From NCBI GenBank assembly GCA_024279135.1, contig JAJRRU010000008.1:62001-126000 (forward strand): 64,000 nt of DNA, written 5' to 3'. Under the pieces are notes generated by a model. That model saw only the letters and a program-made list of their open reading frames with translations. It searched no databases and was not told the origin of the DNA. Source of the stretch: Alphaproteobacteria bacterium. Lineage in GTDB: Bacteria; Pseudomonadota; Alphaproteobacteria; Rhodospirillales; Casp-alpha2. Shown one piece after another: positions 36,393-44,789 of the stretch (the stretch's first letter is position 1; the number at the start of each line of letters is the position of its first letter). Both the position numbers and the translations under genes were made by a program.

Positions 36393-38216
36393 ATGGCTTG
36401 GGCGAATAATGTCTTACGAGTTAATCTGACTAAGGGAACCTGCATCAGCGAACCGCTGAATATGGAGTGGGCCGAAGCGTATATGGGCGAACGCGGTCTG
36501 GGCACCAAATACCTGTGGGAAAACATGGACCCTCAGGCTGATCCCCTGGGGCCAGACAATGTGCTGATTTTTGCCACCGGCCCGCTAACCGGCACCATGG
36601 CACCGACCAGTGGCCGCTACGCCGTGCTGTGCAAAGGCCCGCTGACCGGTGCCATTGCGTGTTCCAATTCCGGCGGTAAGTTTGGTGCAGAACTGAAGTT
36701 CGCAGGCTACGATCTTGTGCTCATCGAGGGTCGCTCCGAAAGCCCGGTTTACCTGAACATCGTCGACGACAAGGTCGAGCTGCTGGCGGCTACCGATATC
36801 TGGGGCACCACGGTGTGGCACACCGAAGCATGGATCAAGAAAACCCACAATGATCCGTTGATCAGGGTGGCGTCCTGTGGCGAGGCCGGTGAAAACCTGT
36901 GCCGGTATGCCTGTATTGTCAATGACCTGCACCGCGCCGCCGGGCGCTCCGGGGTCGGCGCGGTCATGGGGTCCAAGAACCTGAAGGCCATTTCGGTACG
37001 CGGCACCAAAGGTGTCACGGCAACCCACCCGGAGAAATTTATGGACGTGGTGCACGAATGCCACAGGGTTCTGGCCGAAAGCGAAGGTCGCAAGGCACTG
37101 ACCGAGCTCGGCACCAATGACATGATCGACATGATGCAGGAATTCGGCGGTCTGCCGACCCGGAATTTCGACGATGTGCAGTTTGCAGGCACCGACAAGA
37201 TCAATCCCTCGGCCATGTTTGAAGTCAAGGCCAACGGCCACCGCAACATGGTCACCAACAAGGCCTGTTTTGGCTGTACTATCGCGTGTGGTCGCATTGC
37301 CCACATCGACGAGAATCACTTTTCCATTGTAAACAAACCGGAATACCGCATGGCTTCGGGCGGGCTGGAATATGAAACCGCCTATGCCTTCGGCCCCCTG
37401 CTGGGCGTGGACGACATCGACGCGCTGACCTACGCCGGATATATGACCAACGAACACGGGTACGATCCGATTTCCTTCGGTGGCACCCTGGCCGCGGCCA
37501 TGGAACTTTATGAAATGGGGGTCATTACCGATGCCGATACGGACGGCGTGGCGCTGAATTTCGGCAGTGCCGAGGCACTGACCATCATGTCTGAAAAAAC
37601 CGGCAAGGGTGAGGGATTCGGTAAGATACTCGCCATGGGATCACGTTTGATGTGTGAAAAATACGGCCACCCGGAAATCGCCATGCACGTCAAGGGCCAG
37701 GAATTTGCCGGTTATGACAGCCGGGTGCTGCAAGGTATGGGTCTGGGGTATGCCACCTCCAACCGGGGAGCGTGTCATCTGAAACATGCCGTCTTCGACG
37801 AGGACATGGAAGACATCAGCGGCAATGGCAAGGCCGAACCCTGCAAGACCAGTCAGGACCACGTGGCGGCCATGGATTCCACCGGGCTGTGCCTGTTTGT
37901 CGAGGGCGCGGGCATGAACATTGGCCATTTTGTCGATCTGCTGAGCGCCGATCTTCCGACCTCGTGGAGCCAAGAGCGTATGATGGAGACCGGCGAGCGG
38001 GTCTGGAACCTTGAACGACGGTTTAATCTGGCAGCCGGTCTGACGGCTGCCGATGACACCCTGCCCAAGCGGTTGCTGGAAGTCCCTGCCCCGTCAGGCA
38101 GTGGCAAGGGCAAGGTCAGTGAACTGGCCCAGATGCTGCCCGAATATTACAAGGCCCGGGGCTGGACCGAAGATGGCAGGCTAACCAACGAGTTGATTGA
38201 GCGACTCGGATTATAA
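36393..38216 (+). CDS. aor: tungsten-dependent aldehyde ferredoxin oxidoreductase (AorB-like)
   Basis: Oxidises aldehydes to acids (or acids to aldehydes in reverse) at a W bis-pterin centre. 607 aa, the full family length. The N-terminal domain shows RVNLTKGTCISEPL, GERGLGTKYLW, FATGPLTGT and SNSGGKFGAELKFAGYD. The [4Fe-4S] cluster ligands lie in ACFGCTIACGRIAH, with a later Cys in STGLCLF. The GGLEYETAYAFGPLLGVDD and GKGEGF segments contact the pterin in relatives. GGAG lies 10 nt before ATG. It sits in an operon with the polyferredoxin before it and a MoaD-like protein after it. Confidence 0.93.
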   Translation: MAWANNVLRVNLTKGTCISEPLNMEWAEAYMGERGLGTKYLWENMDPQADPLGPDNVLIFATGPLTGTMAPTSGRYAVLCKGPLTGAIACSNSGGKFGAELKFAGYDLVLIEGRSESPVYLNIVDDKVELLAATDIWGTTVWHTEAWIKKTHNDPLIRVASCGEAGENLCRYACIVNDLHRAAGRSGVGAVMGSKNLKAISVRGTKGVTATHPEKFMDVVHECHRVLAESEGRKALTELGTNDMIDMMQEFGGLPTRNFDDVQFAGTDKINPSAMFEVKANGHRNMVTNKACFGCTIACGRIAHIDENHFSIVNKPEYRMASGGLEYETAYAFGPLLGVDDIDALTYAGYMTNEHGYDPISFGGTLAAAMELYEMGVITDADTDGVALNFGSAEALTIMSEKTGKGEGFGKILAMGSRLMCEKYGHPEIAMHVKGQEFAGYDSRVLQGMGLGYATSNRGACHLKHAVFDEDMEDISGNGKAEPCKTSQDHVAAMDSTGLCLFVEGAGMNIGHFVDLLSADLPTSWSQERMMETGERVWNLERRFNLAAGLTAADDTLPKRLLEVPAPSGSGKGKVSELAQMLPEYYKARGWTEDGRLTNELIERLGL

Positions 38217-38220
38217 GGCG

Positions 38221-38472
38221 GTGAAAATTACCCTGAAAACTGGCGGGCTGTTCGCTCGGTTTCTGCCCGCCGGAACGTCAGGGAAAGTTGCCGAACTGGA
38301 GGTTCCCGACGGTACCACACCGCTGGGTGTAGTCCGCCAGATCGGCGCACCGGCAGACGGACGTTGTCTGATTGTGGTCAACGGCAAGGCGGTGCCACCA
38401 TCACAGCACGACAGCCATATTCTGAACCATGGCGACAACATGTCCTATATGCCACCGCTCAAGGGCGGCTGA
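38221..38472 (+). CDS. MoaD/ThiS-like sulfur-carrier protein (AorD-like)
   Basis: 83-residue ubiquitin-like protein ending in PLKGG; the C-terminal Gly-Gly is the thiocarboxylate site of MoaD/ThiS carriers. In aor operons a MoaD-like protein supports pterin cofactor assembly for the tungsten enzyme. I take GTG 38221, 4 nt past the AOR stop, as start. A TTG at 38197 is open but would lie inside the AOR gene. A small gene easily missed because the next gene's frame overlaps it as an open reading frame from 38364. Confidence 0.82.
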   Translation: MKITLKTGGLFARFLPAGTSGKVAELEVPDGTTPLGVVRQIGAPADGRCLIVVNGKAVPPSQHDSHILNHGDNMSYMPPLKGG

Positions 38473-38510
38473 CACGCAGGCAATCAGGGCATTATGGAAC
38501 GGTGCGCGGC

Positions 38511-40070
38511 ATGAGAGAAAATACATCGGGTGAACTGGATCACAAACCCAGACGACGGGGCCGGAAAACTGCCAGCGGCCCGGCCTCGGGTTTCCGACAA
38601 TTGCCGTGGCAAACCATCCGCAACCCGTTCCCACCATTTAAATTTATTTCCGATGATCAGGTGGAAGATATCCACCACGCATCCCTGAAAGTGCTGGAGA
38701 ATACCGGCATCAACTTTCTGTTGCCCGAGGCCCGCGAAATTCTTCGCCAGGCTGGCGCGGACGTTGATGAAGCCACCACACGGGTTCGGTTCCCACCCGG
38801 TCTGATCGAGCAATATCTGGCCATGGCCCCGGCAGAATTTACCATGCATGCCCGCAACAAAGATCATAACCTGATGATCGGTGGCAATGTGATCAACGTC
38901 GCCATGGTCGCCAGCCCGCCCCATGTCTCGGCCCTGGATATCCCCCGGCGAGCCGGAACCTTCGATGATTTTTGTGATTTCCTGAAACTGGCGCAAAGCC
39001 TCAATATCATTCACCTGATCCCCGGATACCCGGTTGAGCCTACCGATATCCCCCCGCGCGTCCGTCATCTGGATACCTTTCAGGGCACGACCAGACTGAC
39101 AGACAAGCTCTTCATGATCTATGCACTGGGTGGAGAGCGAATCCGCGACGGCCTGAAAATGACACAGATTTCCCATGGCCTGAGCGCGGATCAGCTTCGA
39201 AATCAGCCTTGTGTCTTCACCATCGTCAACGCCAATTCACCCTTGCAGTATGACCAGTCTATGCTGGAAGGCACCATTGAGATGGCGCGCTTCAACCAGC
39301 CGGTCATTATCACACCGTTCACCCTGGCCGGGGCCATGGCACCGATCACCCTGGCCGGGGCACTGGTTCAGCAAAACGCCGAAGCCCTGGCCGGGATTGG
39401 CTTTATCCAGATGGTCAACCCGGGCGCTCCGGCGATCTATGGCGGGTTTACCTCCAACGTGGACATGAAAACCGGCTCACCGGCGTTTGGCACACCCGAA
39501 CAAGCCAAAGCCACCATTATCGGCGGCCAGCTGGCGCGTTATTACAAGCTGCCCTACAGGGCTTCCAACGTGAACGCCTCAAATGCCCCGGACGCCCAGG
39601 CGGCTTATGAGTCCCAGATGAACATCTGGTCGTGTATCCTGGCTCACTGTAACACCATCATCCACGGTGCCGGGTGGATCGAGGGCGGGCTGTGCGCGTC
39701 TTTTGAGAAAGTCATTATAGATGCAGAAATGCTGCAAATGATGGCTGAATTCCTGCAACCTCTGGATACGGACCCAGAAGCGCTGGCCATCGATGTCATA
39801 GACGAGGTCGGCCCCGGCGGACATTTTTTTGGCACCCAGCATACTCTGGATCGTTATGAAAATGCCTTTTATGCGCCCATGTTGTCAGACTGGAACAACT
39901 TCGAGAACTGGACCGACAAGGGCTCGCAAGATGCCACCCAGCGCGCCCATCATATCTACAAGGAACTGATCAATGACTATCAGGCCCCACCCCTTGATCA
40001 GGCCATCGATGAAGAACTCGATGCATTCATAAAACACCGCAAGGAACAAGGCGGTGTGGCACAAGATTGA
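38511..40070 (+). CDS. MttB-family (COG5598) methyltransferase homologue 2, non-pyrrolysine
   Basis: 519-aa second MttB-type protein. The barrel begins at about residue 45 (FKFISDDQVEDIHHASLKVLE, N-terminal MttB pattern). It continues with PPHVSALDIPRRAG, RNQPCVFTIVNANSPLQYDQ, MVNPGAPAIYGGFTSNVDMKTG and GPGGHFFGTQHTL. It has no internal TAG. It differs clearly from homologue 1 (NANSPL and FTSNVDMKTG are the variant of another subgroup), so the two are not a recent duplication. The start is ATG 38511; GTG 38502 is possible. It follows the MoaD-like gene in the AOR operon, in the place of aorC. Substrate unknown. Confidence 0.9.
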   Translation: MRENTSGELDHKPRRRGRKTASGPASGFRQLPWQTIRNPFPPFKFISDDQVEDIHHASLKVLENTGINFLLPEAREILRQAGADVDEATTRVRFPPGLIEQYLAMAPAEFTMHARNKDHNLMIGGNVINVAMVASPPHVSALDIPRRAGTFDDFCDFLKLAQSLNIIHLIPGYPVEPTDIPPRVRHLDTFQGTTRLTDKLFMIYALGGERIRDGLKMTQISHGLSADQLRNQPCVFTIVNANSPLQYDQSMLEGTIEMARFNQPVIITPFTLAGAMAPITLAGALVQQNAEALAGIGFIQMVNPGAPAIYGGFTSNVDMKTGSPAFGTPEQAKATIIGGQLARYYKLPYRASNVNASNAPDAQAAYESQMNIWSCILAHCNTIIHGAGWIEGGLCASFEKVIIDAEMLQMMAEFLQPLDTDPEALAIDVIDEVGPGGHFFGTQHTLDRYENAFYAPMLSDWNNFENWTDKGSQDATQRAHHIYKELINDYQAPPLDQAIDEELDAFIKHRKEQGGVAQD

Positions 40071-40427
40071 TAACAGAAACATCAACCATGACACAGTCCA
40101 GTTCGCTTCGATCTGAAATACATTGAATATACGGTTTCCATGGGCTTTTGTTCGCGAATCCGGGTCATAAACCAGGACTGAAGTTTTAGTGTATTGGGAT
40201 AATTTTCTTATTTATTTACTGCTATAAGGACTTGTTAGACATTTATATTATTGTATAAAGTGTGTTAATTTAGAAGCATATCTTTAAATTATGCCGGTCC
40301 TTTGCCGTGCAAGCCTATTGACATCTGCGCTTAGTTTTGTCAGGGTTATGTGAGTGGTCAATCTAATTATTAATATTAGAGCCGGAGCGAAGTGGTCCGG
40401 GCTGATAAAAACAGGAGTACTATCCCG
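40071..40427. promoter_or_regulatory. promoter/leader region of the flp pilin gene
   Basis: 357 bp, A+T-rich. A consensus -35 TTGACA stands at 40318-40323, but the -10 at normal spacing is poor. Near the gene are short inverted repeats (CTAAT...ATTAG around 40363-40379), then ACAGGAG 11 nt ahead of ATG 40428. I see no coding frame or RNA gene. A strong promoter is expected because pilin is abundant. Confidence 0.4.
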
Positions 40428-40604
40428 ATGTTGAAAATCGCTATTTTCGCTAGCGCCCTGCGAAGCAATAAAGAAGGCGCAACTGCCATTGAATATGGCC
40501 TGATTGCCGCACTTGTTGCGGTCGCCATCATTGGGGCTATTACATTGCTCGGCACGGATATCGGCAATACCTTCAACAACGTTGGTAACAGCCTCGCCGG
40601 TTAA
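40428..40604 (+). CDS. flp: Flp/Fap-type IVb prepilin
   Basis: 58-aa major pilin of the Tad pilus. A short basic leader ends in NKEG, and the processed pilin starts ATAIEYGLIAALVAVAII, with Glu +5 and the Tyr of the Flp motif. Hydrophobic helix of about 20 residues, then a short polar tail (GNTFNNVGNSLAG). CpaA, encoded next, would cut after the Gly. An ACAGGAG ribosome-binding site precedes the start. A transcription terminator follows, which is common for pilin genes and lowers expression of the genes behind. Confidence 0.95.
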   Translation: MLKIAIFASALRSNKEGATAIEYGLIAALVAVAIIGAITLLGTDIGNTFNNVGNSLAG

Positions 40605-40636
40605 TACGGAATTCCGGTTTCAAACAGTTAGTCAGT

Positions 40637-40673
40637 CCCGGCGGTTTACCCAAACTGCCGGGATTGTGTTTTT
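40637..40673 (+). terminator. rho-independent terminator after flp
   Basis: CCCGGCGGTTT (40637-40647) pairs with AAACTGCCGGG (40652-40662), one mismatch, loop ACCC, followed by ATTGTGTTTTT. Placed 32 bp behind the pilin stop. Confidence 0.8.
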
Positions 40674-40717
40674 ATGGCTGTGCTATTGAGGCTTTTGGTA
40701 CGAAGGTAGATTCGCCA

Positions 40718-41245
40718 ATGTCAATTTTGCAGATATTGGTTATCGTATTATTCGTGGCCACGCTGGTCTATGCCGCTAATACAGATTTCAGGCGTCTTGA
40801 AATTTCCAACATGACTTCCCTGTTCATCGCCCTGCTCTTTATCCCGGCCGCGATCATGGCTGAAATATCCTTTACAAACATTGTGTTACATTACGCCTGG
40901 GCTTTTGGTATATTAGCCATTGGTGCCGCTGTCTTTGCCCTTGGCCTGATGGGTGGGGGTGATGTAAAGCTGCTGGCCGCGATAGCGGTATGGTTTGAGG
41001 TTAGTGAGTTGAGTAATCTTGTAATGTACATAGCCCTGTTGGGCGGCGCGCTGTCGGTGATCATGCTGTGTGCCAAAAAAATGCCTGCCCTTGCCCGTCT
41101 GCTGGGCTCACCGGTCTGGCTCGAAAACAATCAGGATTTACAACAACCCATTCCCTACGGCATAGCCATAACTGGTGCGACCATCATGCTGATTGGCCGG
41201 TTGCCGGTTCTGCCGGAAAACCTGCACCGGTTGCTCAATGGATAA
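40718..41245 (+). CDS. cpaA: prepilin peptidase CpaA/TadV
   Basis: Aspartic membrane peptidase (175 aa) that processes Flp prepilin. Catalytic Asp residues are expected in the NTDFRRLEISN loop after the first helix and in GLMGGGDVKLLAA (GxGD motif) after the third; both are present. Six hydrophobic helices. Start chosen at ATG 40718 (MSILQILV) with GAAGGTAG upstream. It overlaps the following glycosyltransferase gene by 8 nt. Confidence 0.93.
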   Translation: MSILQILVIVLFVATLVYAANTDFRRLEISNMTSLFIALLFIPAAIMAEISFTNIVLHYAWAFGILAIGAAVFALGLMGGGDVKLLAAIAVWFEVSELSNLVMYIALLGGALSVIMLCAKKMPALARLLGSPVWLENNQDLQQPIPYGIAITGATIMLIGRLPVLPENLHRLLNG

Positions 41246-42533
41246 CCCCGCAATGGAAAGCCCAGCACAAAAAATGCATAACGAAATCACCTTCCCCGAT
41301 GATCCGGGATTGATCCTGCTGATCCCGCAAGACGATGTTGCGGAGCCCGAATTATCCATCGTAATACCCGCCATGAACGAAGAATCGGTGATTACAGAAT
41401 TCATGAACTGGTGCCACGAAGGTATTGCCGCTGCCGGAGTTCGGGCTGAAATTCTCATCCTGGACAGTTCGACCGACAAGACACCTGACATCGCCCTGGC
41501 AATGGGTGCGCGGGTCTTGAAAATGCCCAGACGCGGACTGGGCCGGGCCTATATCGACTCCCTCGGGGTCATACGCGGTAAATATGTTATCCTCGGTGAC
41601 GCGGACTGCACCTATGATTTTCGCAAAATTCAGCCATTCATGGAGCATTTCCACGAAGATTTTGAGTTCATCATCGGCTCGCGTTTTGCCGGTTCCATCG
41701 AAGATGGTGCCATGCCTGCCCTGCACCGTTATTTTGGCACACCCTTGACCATATTTATTCTCAACGTGATCTACGGGACTAATTTTTCAGACATTCACTG
41801 TGGTATGCGCGGGGTAACCCTTGACGCATTCAAACGTATGAACCTGCGTTCCCAGTCATGGGAATATGCCTCGGAGATGATCGTTAAATCCGTCCGGCTG
41901 AAGCTGCGCACCATCGAGGCTCCGGTTCATTTCTACAAAGATCGCGAAGGCCGCGAGAGCCATCATAAACGCATCGGCTGGTTTTCACCCTGGCATGCGG
42001 GCTGGATCAATCTGCGCGCCATGTTGATCTTCGGGGCCGACTTTTTTGTCCTGAAACCGGGCATTATCCTGTTCCTGCTGGGTTTGATCATTACCGTACC
42101 ATTGAGCATGGGACCACTTACCGTGGGCGGCGTCACCCTGTCGCTCAACACCATGTTTCTGGGTGCCACATTTTCCATCGTCGGATTACAAAGCTTCTTT
42201 TTGGGCTGCATGGCACAAGGGTTATATGACCCGTCCGGGGTAACCAAGAAACACTGGGCTGAAAAATTCGCCTACACACCCATGATGATTATTTCGGGAT
42301 TTGTCATGGGTTTTGGTCTGTTGTTGTGTCTTAATTTTGCCAGTGCCTATGCTCAGGCCGGTTTTACCCTGTTCGACGACATGATCAGCACCAATCATCT
42401 GGCTGTCAGCGGGCTGCTCGCCATTGTGCTGTCATTTATTACCTTTACCTCCACGTTGCTGCTGCACGCCATTAACGCAACCATGCCGGCGAACCCGAAA
42501 AACCCGGCCACCATGGCAGATCATGACGGATGA
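41238..42533 (+). CDS. GT2-family membrane glycosyltransferase (dolichyl-phosphate-mannose-synthase-like)
   Basis: 431 aa. The N-terminal GT-A domain has LSIVIPAMNEESVI, the DSSTDKT loop, the DxD-like VILGDADCTYDF and GSRFAGSIEDG; relatives transfer a sugar from NDP-sugar to a polyprenyl phosphate. Four to five C-terminal transmembrane helices start at about residue 275. The YKDREGRESHHKR loop is typical of this branch. ATG 41238 overlaps the end of cpaA, and its stop overlaps the next methyltransferase, so the pilin-processing gene and the glycosylation genes are translationally coupled. Confidence 0.88.
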   Translation: MDNPAMESPAQKMHNEITFPDDPGLILLIPQDDVAEPELSIVIPAMNEESVITEFMNWCHEGIAAAGVRAEILILDSSTDKTPDIALAMGARVLKMPRRGLGRAYIDSLGVIRGKYVILGDADCTYDFRKIQPFMEHFHEDFEFIIGSRFAGSIEDGAMPALHRYFGTPLTIFILNVIYGTNFSDIHCGMRGVTLDAFKRMNLRSQSWEYASEMIVKSVRLKLRTIEAPVHFYKDREGRESHHKRIGWFSPWHAGWINLRAMLIFGADFFVLKPGIILFLLGLIITVPLSMGPLTVGGVTLSLNTMFLGATFSIVGLQSFFLGCMAQGLYDPSGVTKKHWAEKFAYTPMMIISGFVMGFGLLLCLNFASAYAQAGFTLFDDMISTNHLAVSGLLAIVLSFITFTSTLLLHAINATMPANPKNPATMADHDG

Positions 42534-43338
42534 CCCCACCATTCAGGCCCAGGACGCGCAATACTGGGAAGAACACTGGGATAAATACAGCCAAGCCACG
42601 CGACTGAACCCGGCGCAGATTTTCCGGGGTTCTCTGGTTCTGCGGCTGCTTGAGCGCACCATGTCACCGTCTGGAAGTATGCCTGAGCCCGTGCAGATCC
42701 TCGACGTAGGGTGCGGCTCGGGTGATATGCTGGTGGCCCTGCGGCAGCACTTCACAACCGCCCGGCTGGCCGGTGTGGATCACGCCCAAAGCGGGCTGGA
42801 TGTAACACAACAAAAAATTCCGGACGCCCTGCTGGTTTCAGCCGATCTGACTGCCGGTTCAACACCGGCCAGTGAATTCAGAAACTGGGCCAGCCATGCG
42901 GTGTGCTCGGAAGTTCTCGAACACATGGCTGACCCCGTGGATATGCTGAAAAACCTGCAAGATTATTTACAGCCCGGCGGGAAACTGATTATTACCGTGC
43001 CGGGCGGACCCAAGTCTGCCTTTGACCGCTCCATCGGTCATATCAGACACTACACCCCTGCTTTAATAACCCGCCAGCTCGAACAGGCCGGATACACGGT
43101 GGATCTGGCCGTGGGGGCGGGTTTTCCAACCTTCAACTTTTACCGCCTGGTTGTCATAGCCCGGGCAGAGAAACTGAGCGATGATATAAAAGGCAAACCC
43201 AGCATGTTGGCACGCCTGGCCATGGGAATTTTCCGCGTGCTGCTGCGGTTCAGTTTGTTTAACACGCCCTGGGGTTGGCAGATCGTCGCCATCGCCCACA
43301 AACCAGAACACAACCGAGAACACCACACGGAGAAATGA
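42523..43338 (+). CDS. class I SAM-dependent methyltransferase
   Basis: 271 aa. SAM motif I ILDVGCGSGDML, GVDHAQSGLDV next, then CSEVLEHMADP and LQPGGKLIITVPG: the Methyltransf_11 pattern. A C-terminal hydrophobic, amphipathic part after residue 200 may bind membrane. ATG 42523 overlaps the GT2 stop and its stop overlaps the next start (ATGA). A sugar or polyprenyl-linked glycan methylation is a guess from context. Confidence 0.85.
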   Translation: MTDDPTIQAQDAQYWEEHWDKYSQATRLNPAQIFRGSLVLRLLERTMSPSGSMPEPVQILDVGCGSGDMLVALRQHFTTARLAGVDHAQSGLDVTQQKIPDALLVSADLTAGSTPASEFRNWASHAVCSEVLEHMADPVDMLKNLQDYLQPGGKLIITVPGGPKSAFDRSIGHIRHYTPALITRQLEQAGYTVDLAVGAGFPTFNFYRLVVIARAEKLSDDIKGKPSMLARLAMGIFRVLLRFSLFNTPWGWQIVAIAHKPEHNREHHTEK

Positions 43339-44783
43339 TCGTGCCGAACCCCGCAGGCCGAACCATTTATTTATATTACATACCCATCGCGGTGATAGCG
43401 GTAGCGCTGCGGTTATGGTCAGCCAGCGGGGACTTCTGGATCGATGAAATCTGGTCACTGGATCAATTAAATATTGCCCTTCGATCGGGCTCGGCTGCGG
43501 ATGTGGCGGCACTTTTTTTCCATGCCAATACCCACGGCCTGAACACCTTGTATATGGCTGTCGTCCAGTCTATGACCGGCGGGGATGCCAGCGACTATGC
43601 CTATCGAAGCCTGTCGGTAGCAGCCGGTATTTTTTCGGTATTTATTGCCGCTCGTATTGGTAATCGCCAGAGCCCGGCAGGTGGTCTGATCGCCGCGTTA
43701 CTTATTAGTTTGAGCTATCCGCTGGTCCATTATGCCGGTGAGGCCAGGGGATATTCCCTGATGGTTTTTGCCGGGCTGAGCTGTTTTCACCTCATGAGCC
43801 GGTATATAAAGACCCCTTCGCCGGTTATTGCCGTGGCTTTTGTCGCAGTTTCCATGGTCGGGCTAATGTCCCATCTGACGTTCGTGGTTATGCAGGCCGG
43901 ATTGGGCCTGTGGGCGCTGTCTGAACTGCACCAGCGGCAGCAATCCATCATCAGCATGGCGGCAAAACTGGTGCCTCTGTTCGGCCTTCAGATTATCGCG
44001 CTGGTGGCCTATGGCGCTGTGGCCATGGATAACATGGTGCGCGGCGGGGATTGCTGTCCTGAGCTGGCACTCAGTTCCATTGGCATCATGGCCGGGGCGG
44101 CTCTGGGCTTTGATGCCTTCGCCCATAACACTGACGGGCTGTTAATTTTAGTCGCCCTGGCTTGCGCAGGGGCGATCATCTGGCTGGTCATGCAGCGTGA
44201 CAAAACCTGGGTCCTGTATGGTGTTGTGGTTTTGGCCTTCCCGCTTGCCGTGTGGGCCATGGAAAACAAACCGGATGTGATCCACCGGTATTTCCTGATC
44301 AGTGTGGTGTTCATGCTGATCCTGCTGGCCCGCGTCATGGCGGCCCTGTGGCAGGCCGGGGGCTGGCAGAAATGGACCGCCGCTGTGATACTGGTATTTT
44401 ATGTGGCGGGCAATAGTTCCCTGCTGGTACAATTCAGCGATGGTGGGCGCGGACAGTACAAGGCGGTCTTAAATCATATTCTGGAGAATTCGCAATCGCC
44501 TCAGCGTATCACCTATTTCCCCACTTTCAGCGTGGGCAAGACACTGGGCCACCATATCCGCGCATTGCAACAAAGCGAGCGTTTGTTACTGGTGCCAAGG
44601 ACGCGCGAAAGCGGCGAACCGGCAGACTGGTATATCGATGGTTATCTTTATGGCAAACCGCCGAAACCCGTTATCACCCGCACCATCGAGGGTTTTGGTG
44701 ATGTACGCTATAACCTGAGCCAGACATTTGCCCAGTGGGGGTTATCGGGCGATACCTACGCGCTCTACCGGCTTGAGGATTAA
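43335..44783 (+). CDS. GT-C-fold membrane glycosyltransferase (GT39/ArnT-like)
   Basis: 482-aa polytopic protein with about 10-12 helices and a C-terminal soluble part. The first periplasmic loop holds FWIDEIWSLDQL with the acidic DE pair of polyprenyl-phosphate-sugar-dependent GT-C enzymes, and HYAGEARGYSLMV lies after helix 4, as in the PMT/ArnT relatives. It probably uses a lipid-linked sugar made by the upstream GT2. ATG 43335 overlaps the methyltransferase stop. It ends 7 bp before the convergent STT3-like gene. Confidence 0.8.
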   Translation: MIVPNPAGRTIYLYYIPIAVIAVALRLWSASGDFWIDEIWSLDQLNIALRSGSAADVAALFFHANTHGLNTLYMAVVQSMTGGDASDYAYRSLSVAAGIFSVFIAARIGNRQSPAGGLIAALLISLSYPLVHYAGEARGYSLMVFAGLSCFHLMSRYIKTPSPVIAVAFVAVSMVGLMSHLTFVVMQAGLGLWALSELHQRQQSIISMAAKLVPLFGLQIIALVAYGAVAMDNMVRGGDCCPELALSSIGIMAGAALGFDAFAHNTDGLLILVALACAGAIIWLVMQRDKTWVLYGVVVLAFPLAVWAMENKPDVIHRYFLISVVFMLILLARVMAALWQAGGWQKWTAAVILVFYVAGNSSLLVQFSDGGRGQYKAVLNHILENSQSPQRITYFPTFSVGKTLGHHIRALQQSERLLLVPRTRESGEPADWYIDGYLYGKPPKPVITRTIEGFGDVRYNLSQTFAQWGLSGDTYALYRLED

Positions 44784-44789
44784 TCGGGT

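Noticed and set aside
36585-37457. 290-codon open frame antisense to the aldehyde oxidoreductase gene
   Set aside because: It is a long shadow frame opposite a well-conserved gene, with no ribosome-binding site and no family resemblance.
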